Below are positions 1 to 7,596 of a DNA stretch of 44,588 nt, in pieces. The position numbers were made by a program, and so were the translations under genes. Position 1 is the first letter of the stretch, and the number at the start of each line of letters is the position of its first letter. The notes below the pieces were generated by a model that was not told where the DNA came from, did no database searches, and was given only the letters and a program-made list of their open reading frames with translations. The stretch covers positions 1 to 44,588 of the forward strand of contig CAZTYH010000019.1 of assembly GCA_964617565.1 (NCBI GenBank), given 5' to 3'. The stretch comes from JAKJGV01 sp964617565. GTDB lineage: Bacteria; Verrucomicrobiota; Kiritimatiellia; CAIQIC01; JAGNIJ01.

Positions 1-100
1 AGCCCGAATCCGCGCCGCGTCCTCATCGCGGTCCGCCGCGCGGCCGCCGGCCCGGAGGCCGTCCAGGCGGACGGCGCAGATAGCAGTCCTCCTGGTGATA
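1..100. other. GC-rich left edge, no gene assigned
   Basis: Very GC-rich stretch at the window edge. Frame 1 on the plus strand stays open from base 1 to a TGA near 170, so the tail of a gene that starts outside the window is possible. The last part of that frame runs through the two palindromic repeats at 102-151, so its C-terminus would be repeat-derived. I see no recognisable domain in any frame and make no functional call. Confidence 0.3.
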
Positions 101-101
101 T

Positions 102-116
102 TTCCAATCATTGGAA
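102..116. repeat. TTCCA/TGGAA palindrome, copy 1
   Basis: Perfect inverted repeat with 7-nt arms, TTCCAAT and ATTGGAA, around one central C. It shares its core with the copy at 129-151 and with three copies inside the oppB-like gene near 19850-19944. It lies about 50 bases upstream of the -35 box of the suf operon promoter, so it could be an operator. The copies inside an unrelated coding region argue for a dispersed repeat instead. Confidence 0.75.
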
Positions 117-128
117 CATTTTTCGGTG

Positions 129-151
129 TTTTTTCCAGGCATTGGAAAAAA
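129..151. repeat. TTCCA/TGGAA palindrome, copy 2
   Basis: Perfect inverted repeat with 9-nt arms, TTTTTTCCA and TGGAAAAAA, around a 5-nt centre (GGCAT). As RNA it would form a hairpin ending in an A-run on one strand and a U-run on the other, so it could also terminate transcription of whatever lies to the left. It ends 13 bases before the TTGACA of the suf promoter. Confidence 0.75.
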
Positions 152-164
152 CGCATGGGCTTGG

Positions 165-192
165 TTGACAGTGAAAAATCCCGGGCTACATT
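165..192 (+). promoter_or_regulatory. sigma70-type promoter for the suf operon
   Basis: TTGACA at 165-170, 16-nt spacer, then TACATT at 187-192 (4 of 6 matches to TATAAT). Transcription would start near 199, giving a leader of about 75 nt before the rrf2 start codon at 276. The consensus -35 makes this the best candidate for driving rrf2 and the SUF genes behind it. Autoregulation by the Rrf2 protein is likely from family knowledge, but I cannot point to its operator. Confidence 0.55.
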
Positions 193-275
193 ATTGCCGG
201 GCGTGGGAGGATGTTCGGGGTTGTAGGTGTGTTTTTTTTGCTCTGAAATCCGACTTTTATGGTCGGGGTTTGAAT

Positions 276-716
276 ATGCTGAAGCTGACAAAAAAAGTGG
301 AATACGGATTAATAGCCATGATTCATATGGCTGATCTGCCGCGTGGTGAGTTGGCGACCGCGCGCGAGATTTCCGACCGGTATCATGTTCCCGGGGAATT
401 GCTCGGGAAAATTCTCCAGGCGCTGGTGCGCGCAAATCTGGTGGCGTCGGCGCAGGGCGCGAAGGGTGGATATCGGCTGATTCGTCCACTGGAAAAAATT
501 ACGGTTGGTGAAATCGTGGAGATCGTGGACGGGCCTGTTCACCTGTCGTGCTGCCAGGATGATCCGGCCAACTGCGGTCAGTTCGACACGTGCAACATCA
601 AGAAGCCGGTCCTTGAGATGCAGAAGCAGTTGGTGGATTACATGCACAGTCTGCCGCTCTCCGGCTTCCGAAAGTCGGTAGTCGGTGACAAGATCGCGAT
701 GGAATCAGGTGGATGA
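276..716 (+). CDS. Rrf2-family Fe-S-sensing transcriptional regulator (IscR/SufR-like)
   Basis: 146-aa protein beginning MLKLTKKVEYGL, the typical Rrf2 start, which is why I start at 276 rather than at an upstream in-frame ATG at 111 that reads through repeats and the promoter. Residues 1-75 form the winged helix, including the wing motif GAKGGYRL. Cysteines 92, 93, 100 and 106 sit where IscR-type regulators bind a 2Fe-2S cluster. Family knowledge: such proteins sense Fe-S status and control isc or suf operons. It is the first gene of the suf cluster, and its stop lies one base before the sufT start, so feedback control of the operon is the natural inference. Which subfamily it belongs to is not decidable by eye. 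Confidence 0.88.
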   Translation: MLKLTKKVEYGLIAMIHMADLPRGELATAREISDRYHVPGELLGKILQALVRANLVASAQGAKGGYRLIRPLEKITVGEIVEIVDGPVHLSCCQDDPANCGQFDTCNIKKPVLEMQKQLVDYMHSLPLSGFRKSVVGDKIAMESGG

Positions 717-717
717 G

Positions 718-1077
718 ATGAGCGAAAAGAGCAAACAAAATACTCGGGGAGAGGATCCGGCGGCCTCCGGCAAGCTGACGCGGGAGGACATGCTGGACGT
801 TCTACGCAACGTCATGGATCCGGATCTGCAGATGAATATCGTTGATCTCGGGCTCGTGTACGAGGTGGAGCATCTCGACGACGGCCGCGTGGCGGTGAAG
901 ATGACGCTGACGACGCCGCATTGCCCCTACGGCCCGGCTTTGATTGCAGAGGTGAAGGCGATGTTGCTGATGGTGCGCGGCGTGACGGGGGTGCAAGTGG
1001 ACCTGGTGTGGGATCCGCCGTGGGGGACCGAGCGATTGACGGAAGAAGGGCGGTTAGCCCTCGGGTTGGATATTTGA
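718..1077 (+). CDS. sufT: SufT/MIP18-family (DUF59) Fe-S assembly factor
   Basis: 119-aa protein. The start at 718 follows the rrf2 stop directly; an in-frame ATG at 685 would overlap rrf2. After a short charged N-terminus come the DUF59 hallmarks: DPDLQMNIVDLGLVYEV around residues 38-54, and TTPHCPYGP with the conserved cysteine. Homologues (SufT, PaaD-like, eukaryotic MIP18/CIA2) act in Fe-S cluster maturation or carriage; the chemistry is not settled. Position between the regulator and sufC supports a role in the SUF pathway. PaaD of phenylacetate degradation has the same fold, but the context here is SUF. Confidence 0.85.
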   Translation: MSEKSKQNTRGEDPAASGKLTREDMLDVLRNVMDPDLQMNIVDLGLVYEVEHLDDGRVAVKMTLTTPHCPYGPALIAEVKAMLLMVRGVTGVQVDLVWDPPWGTERLTEEGRLALGLDI

Positions 1078-1093
1078 ATCGAGAGGAAAAAAG

Positions 1094-1870
1094 ATGAGCG
1101 CGAAAATACCGGACTTCGAAATCAGGAACCTCTGCGCGTCGGTGGAAGGCAAGCCGATCCTGCAGGGTGTGAGCCTGAAAATCAACAAGGGCGAAAATCA
1201 TGCGCTGATGGGTCCGAACGGCTCGGGCAAGAGTACGCTTGCGAATGTGATCATGGGCCATCCGGCCTACGAGGTCACCGGCGGCGAAATTCTTTTTCAC
1301 GGGCAGAACATCGTGGAAATGGAGCCGGAAGAGCGCGCGCGACTGGGCTTGTTCCTGGCGTTCCAGTACCCGGTGGCCATTCCCGGCGTGACCGTCGCGA
1401 AGTTTCTGAAGACGGCGGTGGACGCCGTGCGCGGCGTTAAAAACGTCAAGCCCGCCGAGTTCATGAAGGAACTGCGGGAGAATTCGGAGTATCTCGAAGT
1501 GGACAAGGCCTTCCTGAACCGTTTCATGAACGACGGTTTTTCGGGCGGCGAGAAGAAGCGGATGGAGATATTGCAGATGCTGATGCTCAAGCCCGGCATC
1601 GCGATCATGGACGAGACGGATTCAGGCCTGGATATTGATGCCCTGAAGATCGTGTCGAAAGGCGTGAACCGGCTGGTTGGCCCGGCCTTCGGGTTGCTGG
1701 TGATTACGCATTACGAGCGCATTTTGAATTACATCAAGCCGGATCACCTCCACATTCTCATGCAGGGGCGGGTGGTGCTTTCGGGCGGGCCGGAACTGGT
1801 CAAGGAGTTGGAGCAGAAGGGCTACGACTGGGTGCGCGAGAAATTCGGCGAAGAAGTGCTGGCGGTATAA
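1094..1870 (+). CDS. sufC: SufC, ABC-type ATPase of the SufBCD scaffold
   Basis: 258 aa, the normal SufC length. Walker A GPNGSGKST at 40-48, ABC signature FSGGE at 149-153, Walker B GIAIMDE at 168-174 followed by the SufC-typical TDSGLD, and switch histidine at about 206. SufC is a cytosolic ATPase that drives conformational change in SufBC2D; it is not a transporter. The ATG follows AGAGGAAAAAAG, a good ribosome-binding site. It lies 16 nt after sufT and 3 nt before sufB, so the genes are surely co-transcribed. Confidence 0.96.
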   Translation: MSAKIPDFEIRNLCASVEGKPILQGVSLKINKGENHALMGPNGSGKSTLANVIMGHPAYEVTGGEILFHGQNIVEMEPEERARLGLFLAFQYPVAIPGVTVAKFLKTAVDAVRGVKNVKPAEFMKELRENSEYLEVDKAFLNRFMNDGFSGGEKKRMEILQMLMLKPGIAIMDETDSGLDIDALKIVSKGVNRLVGPAFGLLVITHYERILNYIKPDHLHILMQGRVVLSGGPELVKELEQKGYDWVREKFGEEVLAV

Positions 1871-1873
1871 ACC

Positions 1874-3049
1874 ATGAGCGAACAGAGCACAGAACAGATA
1901 CTGGCGGATTCGGAATACAAGTACGGCTTCGTCACCGATGTCGAAGCCGATACGATTCCGATGGGGCTGAATGAGGACATCATCCGGATGCTCTCCGGGA
2001 AGAAGGGCGAGCCGGAGTGGATGCTGGAATGGCGATTGAAGGCCTATCGCTGGTGGCTCAAGATGAAGGAGCCGCGCTGGGCCAATCTCGTCTTCCCACC
2101 CATTGATTTCCAGGCGATCCGCTATTACTCCGCCCCGAAGCAGCGCAGCGAGGCGGAGATTGATCCGGAGCTGCAGAAAACATTTGAGCGCCTGGGGATT
2201 CCCCTGCATGAGCGCAACCGGCTGGAGGGCGTGGCCGTGGACGCCGTTTTCGACAGCGTGTCTGTTGCGACGACGCACAAGGAGATGCTGAAAGAGAAGG
2301 GCGTGATCTTCTGTTCGTTCTCCGAAGCGATTCGAGAGCATCCCGACCTCGTGAAGAAATACATGGGAACGGTGGTGCCGTACACCGACAATTATTACGC
2401 CGCGTTGAATGCCGCCGTTTTCAGCGATGGGTCGTTCTGTTACATCCCGAAAGGTGTGCGGTGCCCGATCGAGCTTTCAACCTATTTTCGCATCAACGCC
2501 ATGGAGACCGGTCAGTTCGAGCGCACGCTGATCGTGGCCGAGGATGACAGCTATGTTTCCTATCTCGAAGGCTGCACCGCGCCGTTGCGTGACCGCAACC
2601 AGTTGCATGCGGCGGTTGTGGAATTGATTGCGATGGAGAACGCGCAGATCAAGTATGCGACCGTACAGAACTGGTACGCGGGCGACAAGGACGGGAAGGG
2701 CGGCATCTATAATTTCGTGACCAAGCGCGGGCATTGCAAAGGACGCAACTCGAAGATCTCATGGACCCAGGTAGAGGCGGGGTCGGCGATCACGTGGAAG
2801 TATCCGGGCTGCGTCCTGGAGGGCGATAACTCGGTCGGCGAATTCTACTCTGTCGCGCTGACCAACAACAAGATGCAGGCGGATACCGGCACGAAGATGA
2901 TCCATATCGGCAACAACACGCGCAGTACGATCGTTTCGAAAGGCATTTCCGCGGGCGAATCGAATAACACCTATCGCAGCCTTCTTCAGATTCTGCCGGA
3001 CGCGAAGAATTGCCGGAACCATACGCAGTGCGATTCGATGTTGATTGGT
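1874..3049 (+). CDS. sufB: SufB, Fe-S scaffold core protein (3' end lost in assembly gap)
   Basis: 392 residues are visible before the N-run. The SufB hallmarks are present: EGCTAPLRDRNQLHAAVVE (cysteine 234), and the highly conserved beta-helix stretch with SWTQVE, WKYPGC, GDNSVGEFYS, QADTGTKMIH and STIVSKGISAGESNNTYR. SufB carries the nascent cluster in the SufBC2D complex. Homologues continue for roughly 85 residues after the last visible residues (MLIG), so the C-terminus and stop codon are missing. The frame that continues through the Ns into the sufD region is an artefact. Everything visible is intact. Confidence 0.96.
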
Positions 3050-3149
3050 NNNNNNNNNNNNNNNNNNNNNNNNNNNNNNNNNNNNNNNNNNNNNNNNNNN
3101 NNNNNNNNNNNNNNNNNNNNNNNNNNNNNNNNNNNNNNNNNNNNNNNNN
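3050..3149. other. assembly gap of exactly 100 N
   Basis: One hundred consecutive Ns, a conventional placeholder for a gap of unknown size. By comparison with SufB and SufD families, about 85 residues of SufB and about 40 residues of SufD are missing, which needs nearly 380 nt. The true gap is therefore probably longer than shown. Confidence 0.97.
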
Positions 3150-4316
3150 TTGCCGACCAAAAAGATGGAAGAATGGCGGCGGACGGATCCGGCGCGGTTT
3201 CCGTTCGACCGCATGAAGCGGTTGCCGACCATCCCGCGCGGCGTGTGCGCGCCGCACGATTGGGACGAGCTGTTTGATGTGGTCGTTTCCGTGGAAGACG
3301 CGGCGTTCGACATCCAGGATCGCGGCGGTGTGCTTGGCGATGGGAAGGTGCTGGTCGTTCCCCTGGAAGAGGCGCTTCGAGAGCATGCCGACCGGATTCG
3401 ACCTTTTCTCGAGAAGCGTGCGCGCGCCGAGGCCCCCGACAAATATGAAGTGCTGGGCGATGCGTTTTGGAACGTGGGCCTGTTCATTCATATCGCGCCG
3501 GGCGTTGATCTGAAGCGTGGCATTCTCCTGCGATACCGGCAGTCCGGCGCGGGCGGCATCCTGATTCCGCGGATCCTCGTGGCGGTCGGGGAGCGGAGCA
3601 ACGCGGTGCTGGTGGAGTCCATGGAATCGCCGGACGGGGTGGAGATGATGTCGGTCGTCTCCCGCGAGTTCCACGTGGCGGAGGGCGCGAAGCTTCATTC
3701 CACGACATTGCGTACATGGGGTGACCGCACGGTTCACCTGGCGGGCGATTGGGCGCGGATCGGACGCGATGCGCGGCTGGAGTGGATCACGCTGAATTTC
3801 GGCGGGCGGCTGACCAAGGTACGGTTCGGCAGTGACGGCGCGGCTCCGGGTGCGAATGCGGAGCTGGACGGACTTTTCTTTGCTTCGGACGAGCAACATG
3901 TGGATCAGAAGACCTTGCAGGTTCACTCGTCTCCGGATACTTATAGCCGCTTGCTGTACAAGGGCGTGGCGAAGGACAAGGCTTACTCGGTGTACCAGGG
4001 ACAAATTATTGCGCGGCCGGGCGCGATTCGCGTGGACGCGTACCAGAGGAACAACAACCTGGTCCTGAACGACGGAGCGCGAGCGGATTCGATGCCGGGT
4101 TTGCAGATTGACGCGGACGATCTGAAATGCAGTCATGGGTCCACGGTAGGAAACCTGGACGAGGACGAGATCTTTTACCTGCGATGCCGGGGTATTGACG
4201 AGGGCACGGCACGAAAGACATTGATACGCGGTTTCTTTGAGGACGTGACGGGGCGCATCCCGCACGAATGTGTGAGGAAGGTTGTGCATAGCCAGGTGGA
4301 TGCAAAAATCGGCTGA
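3150..4316 (+). CDS. sufD: SufD, Fe-S scaffold partner protein (5' end lost in assembly gap)
   Basis: 388 residues are visible, starting with LPTKKMEEWRRTDPARF, the stretch that in SufD lies about 40 residues from the N-terminus (compare LPTRKHENW in E. coli). The rest is the beta-helical core and the C-terminal helical domain, with HGSTVGNLDEDEIFYLRCRGI containing the conserved histidine and the RGI/FFEDV end typical of SufB/SufD. SufD pairs with SufB and SufC in the scaffold. Its TGA at 4314-4316 overlaps a possible ATG of the next gene. The start codon lies inside the N gap. Confidence 0.93.
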   Translation: MPTKKMEEWRRTDPARFPFDRMKRLPTIPRGVCAPHDWDELFDVVVSVEDAAFDIQDRGGVLGDGKVLVVPLEEALREHADRIRPFLEKRARAEAPDKYEVLGDAFWNVGLFIHIAPGVDLKRGILLRYRQSGAGGILIPRILVAVGERSNAVLVESMESPDGVEMMSVVSREFHVAEGAKLHSTTLRTWGDRTVHLAGDWARIGRDARLEWITLNFGGRLTKVRFGSDGAAPGANAELDGLFFASDEQHVDQKTLQVHSSPDTYSRLLYKGVAKDKAYSVYQGQIIARPGAIRVDAYQRNNNLVLNDGARADSMPGLQIDADDLKCSHGSTVGNLDEDEIFYLRCRGIDEGTARKTLIRGFFEDVTGRIPHECVRKVVHSQVDAKIG

Positions 4317-4342
4317 TGGGACAGTCAGGGAGGCGGCGAGGT

Positions 4343-4654
4343 ATGGCGGAGTGGAAAGAGGTAGGTAACGTGTCGGATTTTACGGCCAGCGACCGGAAGA
4401 TGGTGGACCTGGGAGACGGCCAGATGATCGGCATCTTCAAAGTGGACGATGATTATTTTGCCGTGAACGGATGGTGCAGTCATGAGAAAGCATCCTTGAT
4501 GCATGGCGATGTGGAGGGGCATGAGGTTGTCTGTCCCGTGCATGGCGCCCGGTTTGACTTGCGCACCGGCAGGCATCTGAGCATGCCGGCGGTTCGTCCA
4601 ATCGCAAGTTACCCGCTCAAGATCGAAGGCGACGCGATATTCATCAAGGTATAA
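4343..4654 (+). CDS. Rieske-type 2Fe-2S ferredoxin
   Basis: 103 aa from the ATG at 4343, which is preceded by the GA-rich GGGAGGCGGCGAGG; an earlier in-frame ATG at 4316 overlaps the sufD stop and would add nine residues with little family resemblance. The Rieske ligands are all present: C45-S-H47 and C64-P-V-H67, spaced as in the NirD/BphF-like soluble Rieske group. It probably transfers electrons in the cytosol. Rieske genes of this sort are known inside suf operons, for example in Actinobacteria, where a role in supplying electrons or in quality control has been suggested but not established. Confidence 0.9.
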   Translation: MAEWKEVGNVSDFTASDRKMVDLGDGQMIGIFKVDDDYFAVNGWCSHEKASLMHGDVEGHEVVCPVHGARFDLRTGRHLSMPAVRPIASYPLKIEGDAIFIKV

Positions 4655-4665
4655 GGCGGCGAAGC

Positions 4666-5976
4666 ATGGCAACAGAGCCGGCAGAATGTAAAGCGATCGG
4701 ATGCAGCGCGTGCGGCGACCGGATTGTCATCCCCGGCTCGCGCGTGATGGATCCGGCGAAGATTCGAAGCGATTTCCCGATTCTCAATGTCCAGGTGCAC
4801 GACGGCAAGCCCCTGGCGTATCTCGACAATGCCGCGACGACGCAGAAGCCGTCGTCGGTTGTTTGCGCGCTCTGCGATTACTACCAGTTCTGTAACGCGA
4901 ACGTCCATCGCTCTCTGCATTACCTCGCGGAACAGGCCACGCGCGCGTTTGAGCGGGGCCGCGAGCGGGTGGCGGCGTTCATTGGTGCGCCGAATGTACG
5001 GAGCATTATCTTCACGCGGGGCACCACGGAGAGCATCAATCTTGTAGCGCACTCGTGGGGACGCAAGTTCATCCAGGCCGGCGATGAAATCGTGCTGACC
5101 GAGATGGAGCATCACAGCAACCTCGTGCCGTGGCAATTGCTCGCGAAAGAGAAAGGCGCTGTGTTGAAATTCGTGCCTGTCCTGAAGGACGGCACGCTGG
5201 ACCAGGAAGCCTATCGGAAGTTGCTTACGCCAAAGGTGAGGCTGGTGGCCTTCGTGCATGTCTCTAATGTGCTGGGGACGGTCAATCCGGCGAAGGAAAT
5301 GGTGGCCGCCGCGCGGGCGATCGGGGCGGTGACATTGGTGGACGGCGCGCAGAGCGTGCCGCACCAGGCCGTGAGCGTCGCGGATCTCGATTGCGATTTC
5401 CTGGCGTTCTCGGGGCACAAGATGCTTGGGCCGACGGGCATTGGCGTACTTTACGGACGCGAAGCGTTGCTGGAATCCATGGATCCGTTCATGGGCGGTG
5501 GCGAAATGATCAGCCGCGTGACGTTGAAGGAATCCACCTGGGCGGACATCCCTCAGAAATTTGAGGCCGGAACGCCGGATATTTCCGGAGCGGTGGGGTT
5601 GGGCGCGGCGACGGATTATCTGACCGAGTTGGGCATGGACAAGGTGCATGCGCGCGAGCAGGAGCTGACCCGGGTTGCGATTGATGCTTTGTCGGCCGTG
5701 CCCGGTGTACACATTTTCGGGCGCGCGCCGGAGCGGAGCGGGGCGGTTTCGTTTGAGGTGGACGGGGTGCATCCGCACGATCTTGCGCAGTTCGCGGATC
5801 GCGAAGGCGTGGCAATTCGGGCAGGGCATATGTGCGCCCAGCCGTTGTTGAGGAAATTCGGTGTGCCGGCCGTGGCACGCGCAAGTTTTTACTTCTACAA
5901 TCTTCCGGAAGAAACAGACCGGCTGATTCACGCGGTGGTCAAGGCAAAGGAATTTTTCGCACATGGAACTCGATGA
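4666..5976 (+). CDS. sufS: SufS-type cysteine desulfurase
   Basis: 436 aa. Numbered from the ATG at 4666: PLP lysine K252 in SGHKMLGPTG, catalytic cysteine C390 in RAGHMCAQPL, the EHHSN motif around 149-152, and D226 in VDGAQS. SufS takes sulfur from cysteine to a persulfide and passes it to SufU or SufB. The first 27 residues form an extension with three cysteines (C8, C13, C16) not usual in SufS; the alternative start at 4747 (MDPAKIRSDFP) would give the standard length of about 409. It overlaps sufU by 14 nt, so the two are translationally coupled. Confidence 0.95.
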   Translation: MATEPAECKAIGCSACGDRIVIPGSRVMDPAKIRSDFPILNVQVHDGKPLAYLDNAATTQKPSSVVCALCDYYQFCNANVHRSLHYLAEQATRAFERGRERVAAFIGAPNVRSIIFTRGTTESINLVAHSWGRKFIQAGDEIVLTEMEHHSNLVPWQLLAKEKGAVLKFVPVLKDGTLDQEAYRKLLTPKVRLVAFVHVSNVLGTVNPAKEMVAAARAIGAVTLVDGAQSVPHQAVSVADLDCDFLAFSGHKMLGPTGIGVLYGREALLESMDPFMGGGEMISRVTLKESTWADIPQKFEAGTPDISGAVGLGAATDYLTELGMDKVHAREQELTRVAIDALSAVPGVHIFGRAPERSGAVSFEVDGVHPHDLAQFADREGVAIRAGHMCAQPLLRKFGVPAVARASFYFYNLPEETDRLIHAVVKAKEFFAHGTR

Positions 5977-6391
5977 ACTGTACCAGGACATGATCCTGGA
6001 TCACTTCAAGCATCCCCGCAACAGGCAGGAGTTGTCGGACGAGGAGGTTCTTGTGGATGAGGAGAACCCGACATGCGGAGATCATATCCGGCTGACCGCC
6101 AGGGTCGAGGGTGGGGTGATCAGGGATGTGCGCTATGACGGCAAGGGGTGCGCGATCAGCACCGCATCGGCATCCATGATGTCGGAGCGGCTCATCGGCA
6201 TGCCTGTCGTGGATGCGCGAAAACTGATCGGCGAGTTTATTGCGCTGATCCGTGGCGAGAGGGAATCAGCCCCGGAAGCTTTCGGCGACCTGGTGGCTTT
6301 GGAGGGGGTAAAGCAATATCCGATGCGCGTGAAATGCGCGACCATGGCCTGGCACGCAGTGGAAAAAGCGCTGGGCAAGCTGGGGGTATGA
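5963..6391 (+). CDS. sufU: SufU-type sulfur transfer protein / scaffold
   Basis: 142 aa. Ligand cysteines C38, C63 and C125 together with D40. The spacing 25 and 62 residues equals that of Bacillus subtilis SufU (C41, C66, C128) and not that of IscU, where the third cysteine comes about 20 residues earlier. SufU is a zinc-dependent sulfurtransferase that takes the persulfide from SufS. The start overlaps the end of sufS by 14 nt. A SufU/SufS pair instead of SufE/SufS places this operon with the Gram-positive/actinobacterial style of SUF system. Confidence 0.94.
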   Translation: MELDELYQDMILDHFKHPRNRQELSDEEVLVDEENPTCGDHIRLTARVEGGVIRDVRYDGKGCAISTASASMMSERLIGMPVVDARKLIGEFIALIRGERESAPEAFGDLVALEGVKQYPMRVKCATMAWHAVEKALGKLGV

Positions 6392-6395
6392 GACC

Positions 6396-7037
6396 ATGAG
6401 AATTATTGCCCGAATTTTTGGTCTCAAGGGCTTGTTGTTCGGTTTGGGCGAAGCGGATGTGAACGTAGATCCGATCGCTCAATTCAAGACATGGTATGCC
6501 TATGCAAAAAAGGCTTTGATCCCTTTATCCAACGCGTGTGCCTTGGCGACGGCGACGCGCGAGGGATGTCCGGCGGCGCGCATGGTGTTGTTGAAGGGCG
6601 TGGACGAGCGGGGGTTTGTTTTCTACACCAATTATGAAAGCCGCAAGGCGGGCGAGATCGCGGAGAATCCGCGGGCGACGATGACATTTCACTGGGCCGA
6701 ATTGTTCAGGCAGGTGCGGGTGGACGGCGCGCTGGAAAAGGTTCCGGAAGCGGAGTCGGACGCCTATTTTGCGTCGCGTCTTCGGGGAAGCCAGATCGGC
6801 GCGTGGGCATCGCGTCAGAGCGAAGTGCTCGAGAGCCGTGAGGAGCTTGAAGCGAGGGTGCGCGAGTTGACCGCGCAGTATCGGGGCAAGGATGTGTCGC
6901 GTCCTCCTTACTGGGGCGGGTATGTGCTGCGCCCTTCCCGCATTGAATTCTGGCAGGGCCGGCCCAGCCGGCTGCATGACCGCTTATGCTATGAGCGGGT
7001 GGGCGACGAGTGGAAGCTCTATCGCCTGTCGCCATGA
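6396..7037 (+). CDS. pdxH: pyridoxamine/pyridoxine 5'-phosphate oxidase
   Basis: 213 aa. The PdxH features are clear: RMVLLKGVDERGFVFYTNY (FMN and phosphate binding region), GSQIGAWASRQS, PPYWGGYVL, and the C-terminal signature RLHDR...W...RLSP. The enzyme is an FMN-dependent cytosolic oxidase making pyridoxal 5'-phosphate. It starts 4 nt after sufU and ends the operon; the gene for a PLP-making enzyme directly behind a PLP-dependent desulfurase suggests coordinated supply. The N-terminal 20 residues are more hydrophobic than usual. It converges with the minus-strand AMMECR1 gene with only 4 nt between the stops. Confidence 0.93.
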   Translation: MRIIARIFGLKGLLFGLGEADVNVDPIAQFKTWYAYAKKALIPLSNACALATATREGCPAARMVLLKGVDERGFVFYTNYESRKAGEIAENPRATMTFHWAELFRQVRVDGALEKVPEAESDAYFASRLRGSQIGAWASRQSEVLESREELEARVRELTAQYRGKDVSRPPYWGGYVLRPSRIEFWQGRPSRLHDRLCYERVGDEWKLYRLSP

Positions 7038-7041
7038 GAGA

Positions 7042-7596
7042 TTACGGAAAATACTCTGCGGTGTATCGGGATGCGGTGATGGTGGGGGACCAGTAATTCG
7101 GGGGGAGCCCTGCTTTCATTTTCAGGTGCTGCACGAAGTCTTTCTTTTCGGGCAAATCTTCCCAGACAGCCGGAAGGAATGTGCCGCGACGCCATCCGTC
7201 CCGCAGGACGATTCCGTCCACGCCGGGTCGAAGCTGGTTGAGGAAATCCTCCTCTGATTCAAACTGCATGGGTTCCGGCGGGCTCAGCACGGAGATATGA
7301 ATTTCCAGGTCCTTGAACTCCGCAGGGCGGAGCGGAGGGAATCGGGGATCGCTGAAAGCGGCTTGAAAAGCGTTCGCGGCGACATCCTCGATCAGGGAGC
7401 GTTCTGCTTCCAGTGTTCCGATGCAGCCGCGGAGATGGCCACGGAAATCCAGCGTGACGAATGTGGCCCGCTCGACGCGAAGCTCTGGAGGAGCTGTCTT
7501 GGTATGGACGGGCATCGGCTCGCCGTGCGCGAGCCCGTGCTGAATGGAATCGCTTGCCGTTTTGAGCAGAATTTTCCGAAATTCCTCTGAGAGCAT
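7042..7596 (-). CDS. AMMECR1-domain protein (AmmeMemoRadiSam system protein A)
   Basis: 184 aa, all AMMECR1 domain. The hallmark LRGCIGTLEA lies at residues 55-64, followed by DPRFPPL, LEIHISVLSPPEPM and the C-terminal GTFLPAVWEDLPEKKDFV. The structure of this family is known but the activity is not. Its ATG overlaps the TAA of the MEMO gene by one base (TAATG), so the two are coupled. Together with the MEMO and radical SAM genes next door it makes up the three-component AmmeMemoRadiSam set seen in many bacteria and archaea. Confidence 0.93.
   Translation of the reverse strand: MLSEEFRKILLKTASDSIQHGLAHGEPMPVHTKTAPPELRVERATFVTLDFRGHLRGCIGTLEAERSLIEDVAANAFQAAFSDPRFPPLRPAEFKDLEIHISVLSPPEPMQFESEEDFLNQLRPGVDGIVLRDGWRRGTFLPAVWEDLPEKKDFVQHLKMKAGLPPNYWSPTITASRYTAEYFP

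Noticed and set aside
1874..3277. SufB frame continuing through the Ns into downstream sequence
   Set aside because: The gap length is arbitrary, so the frame across it has no meaning; the downstream part belongs to sufD in another frame.
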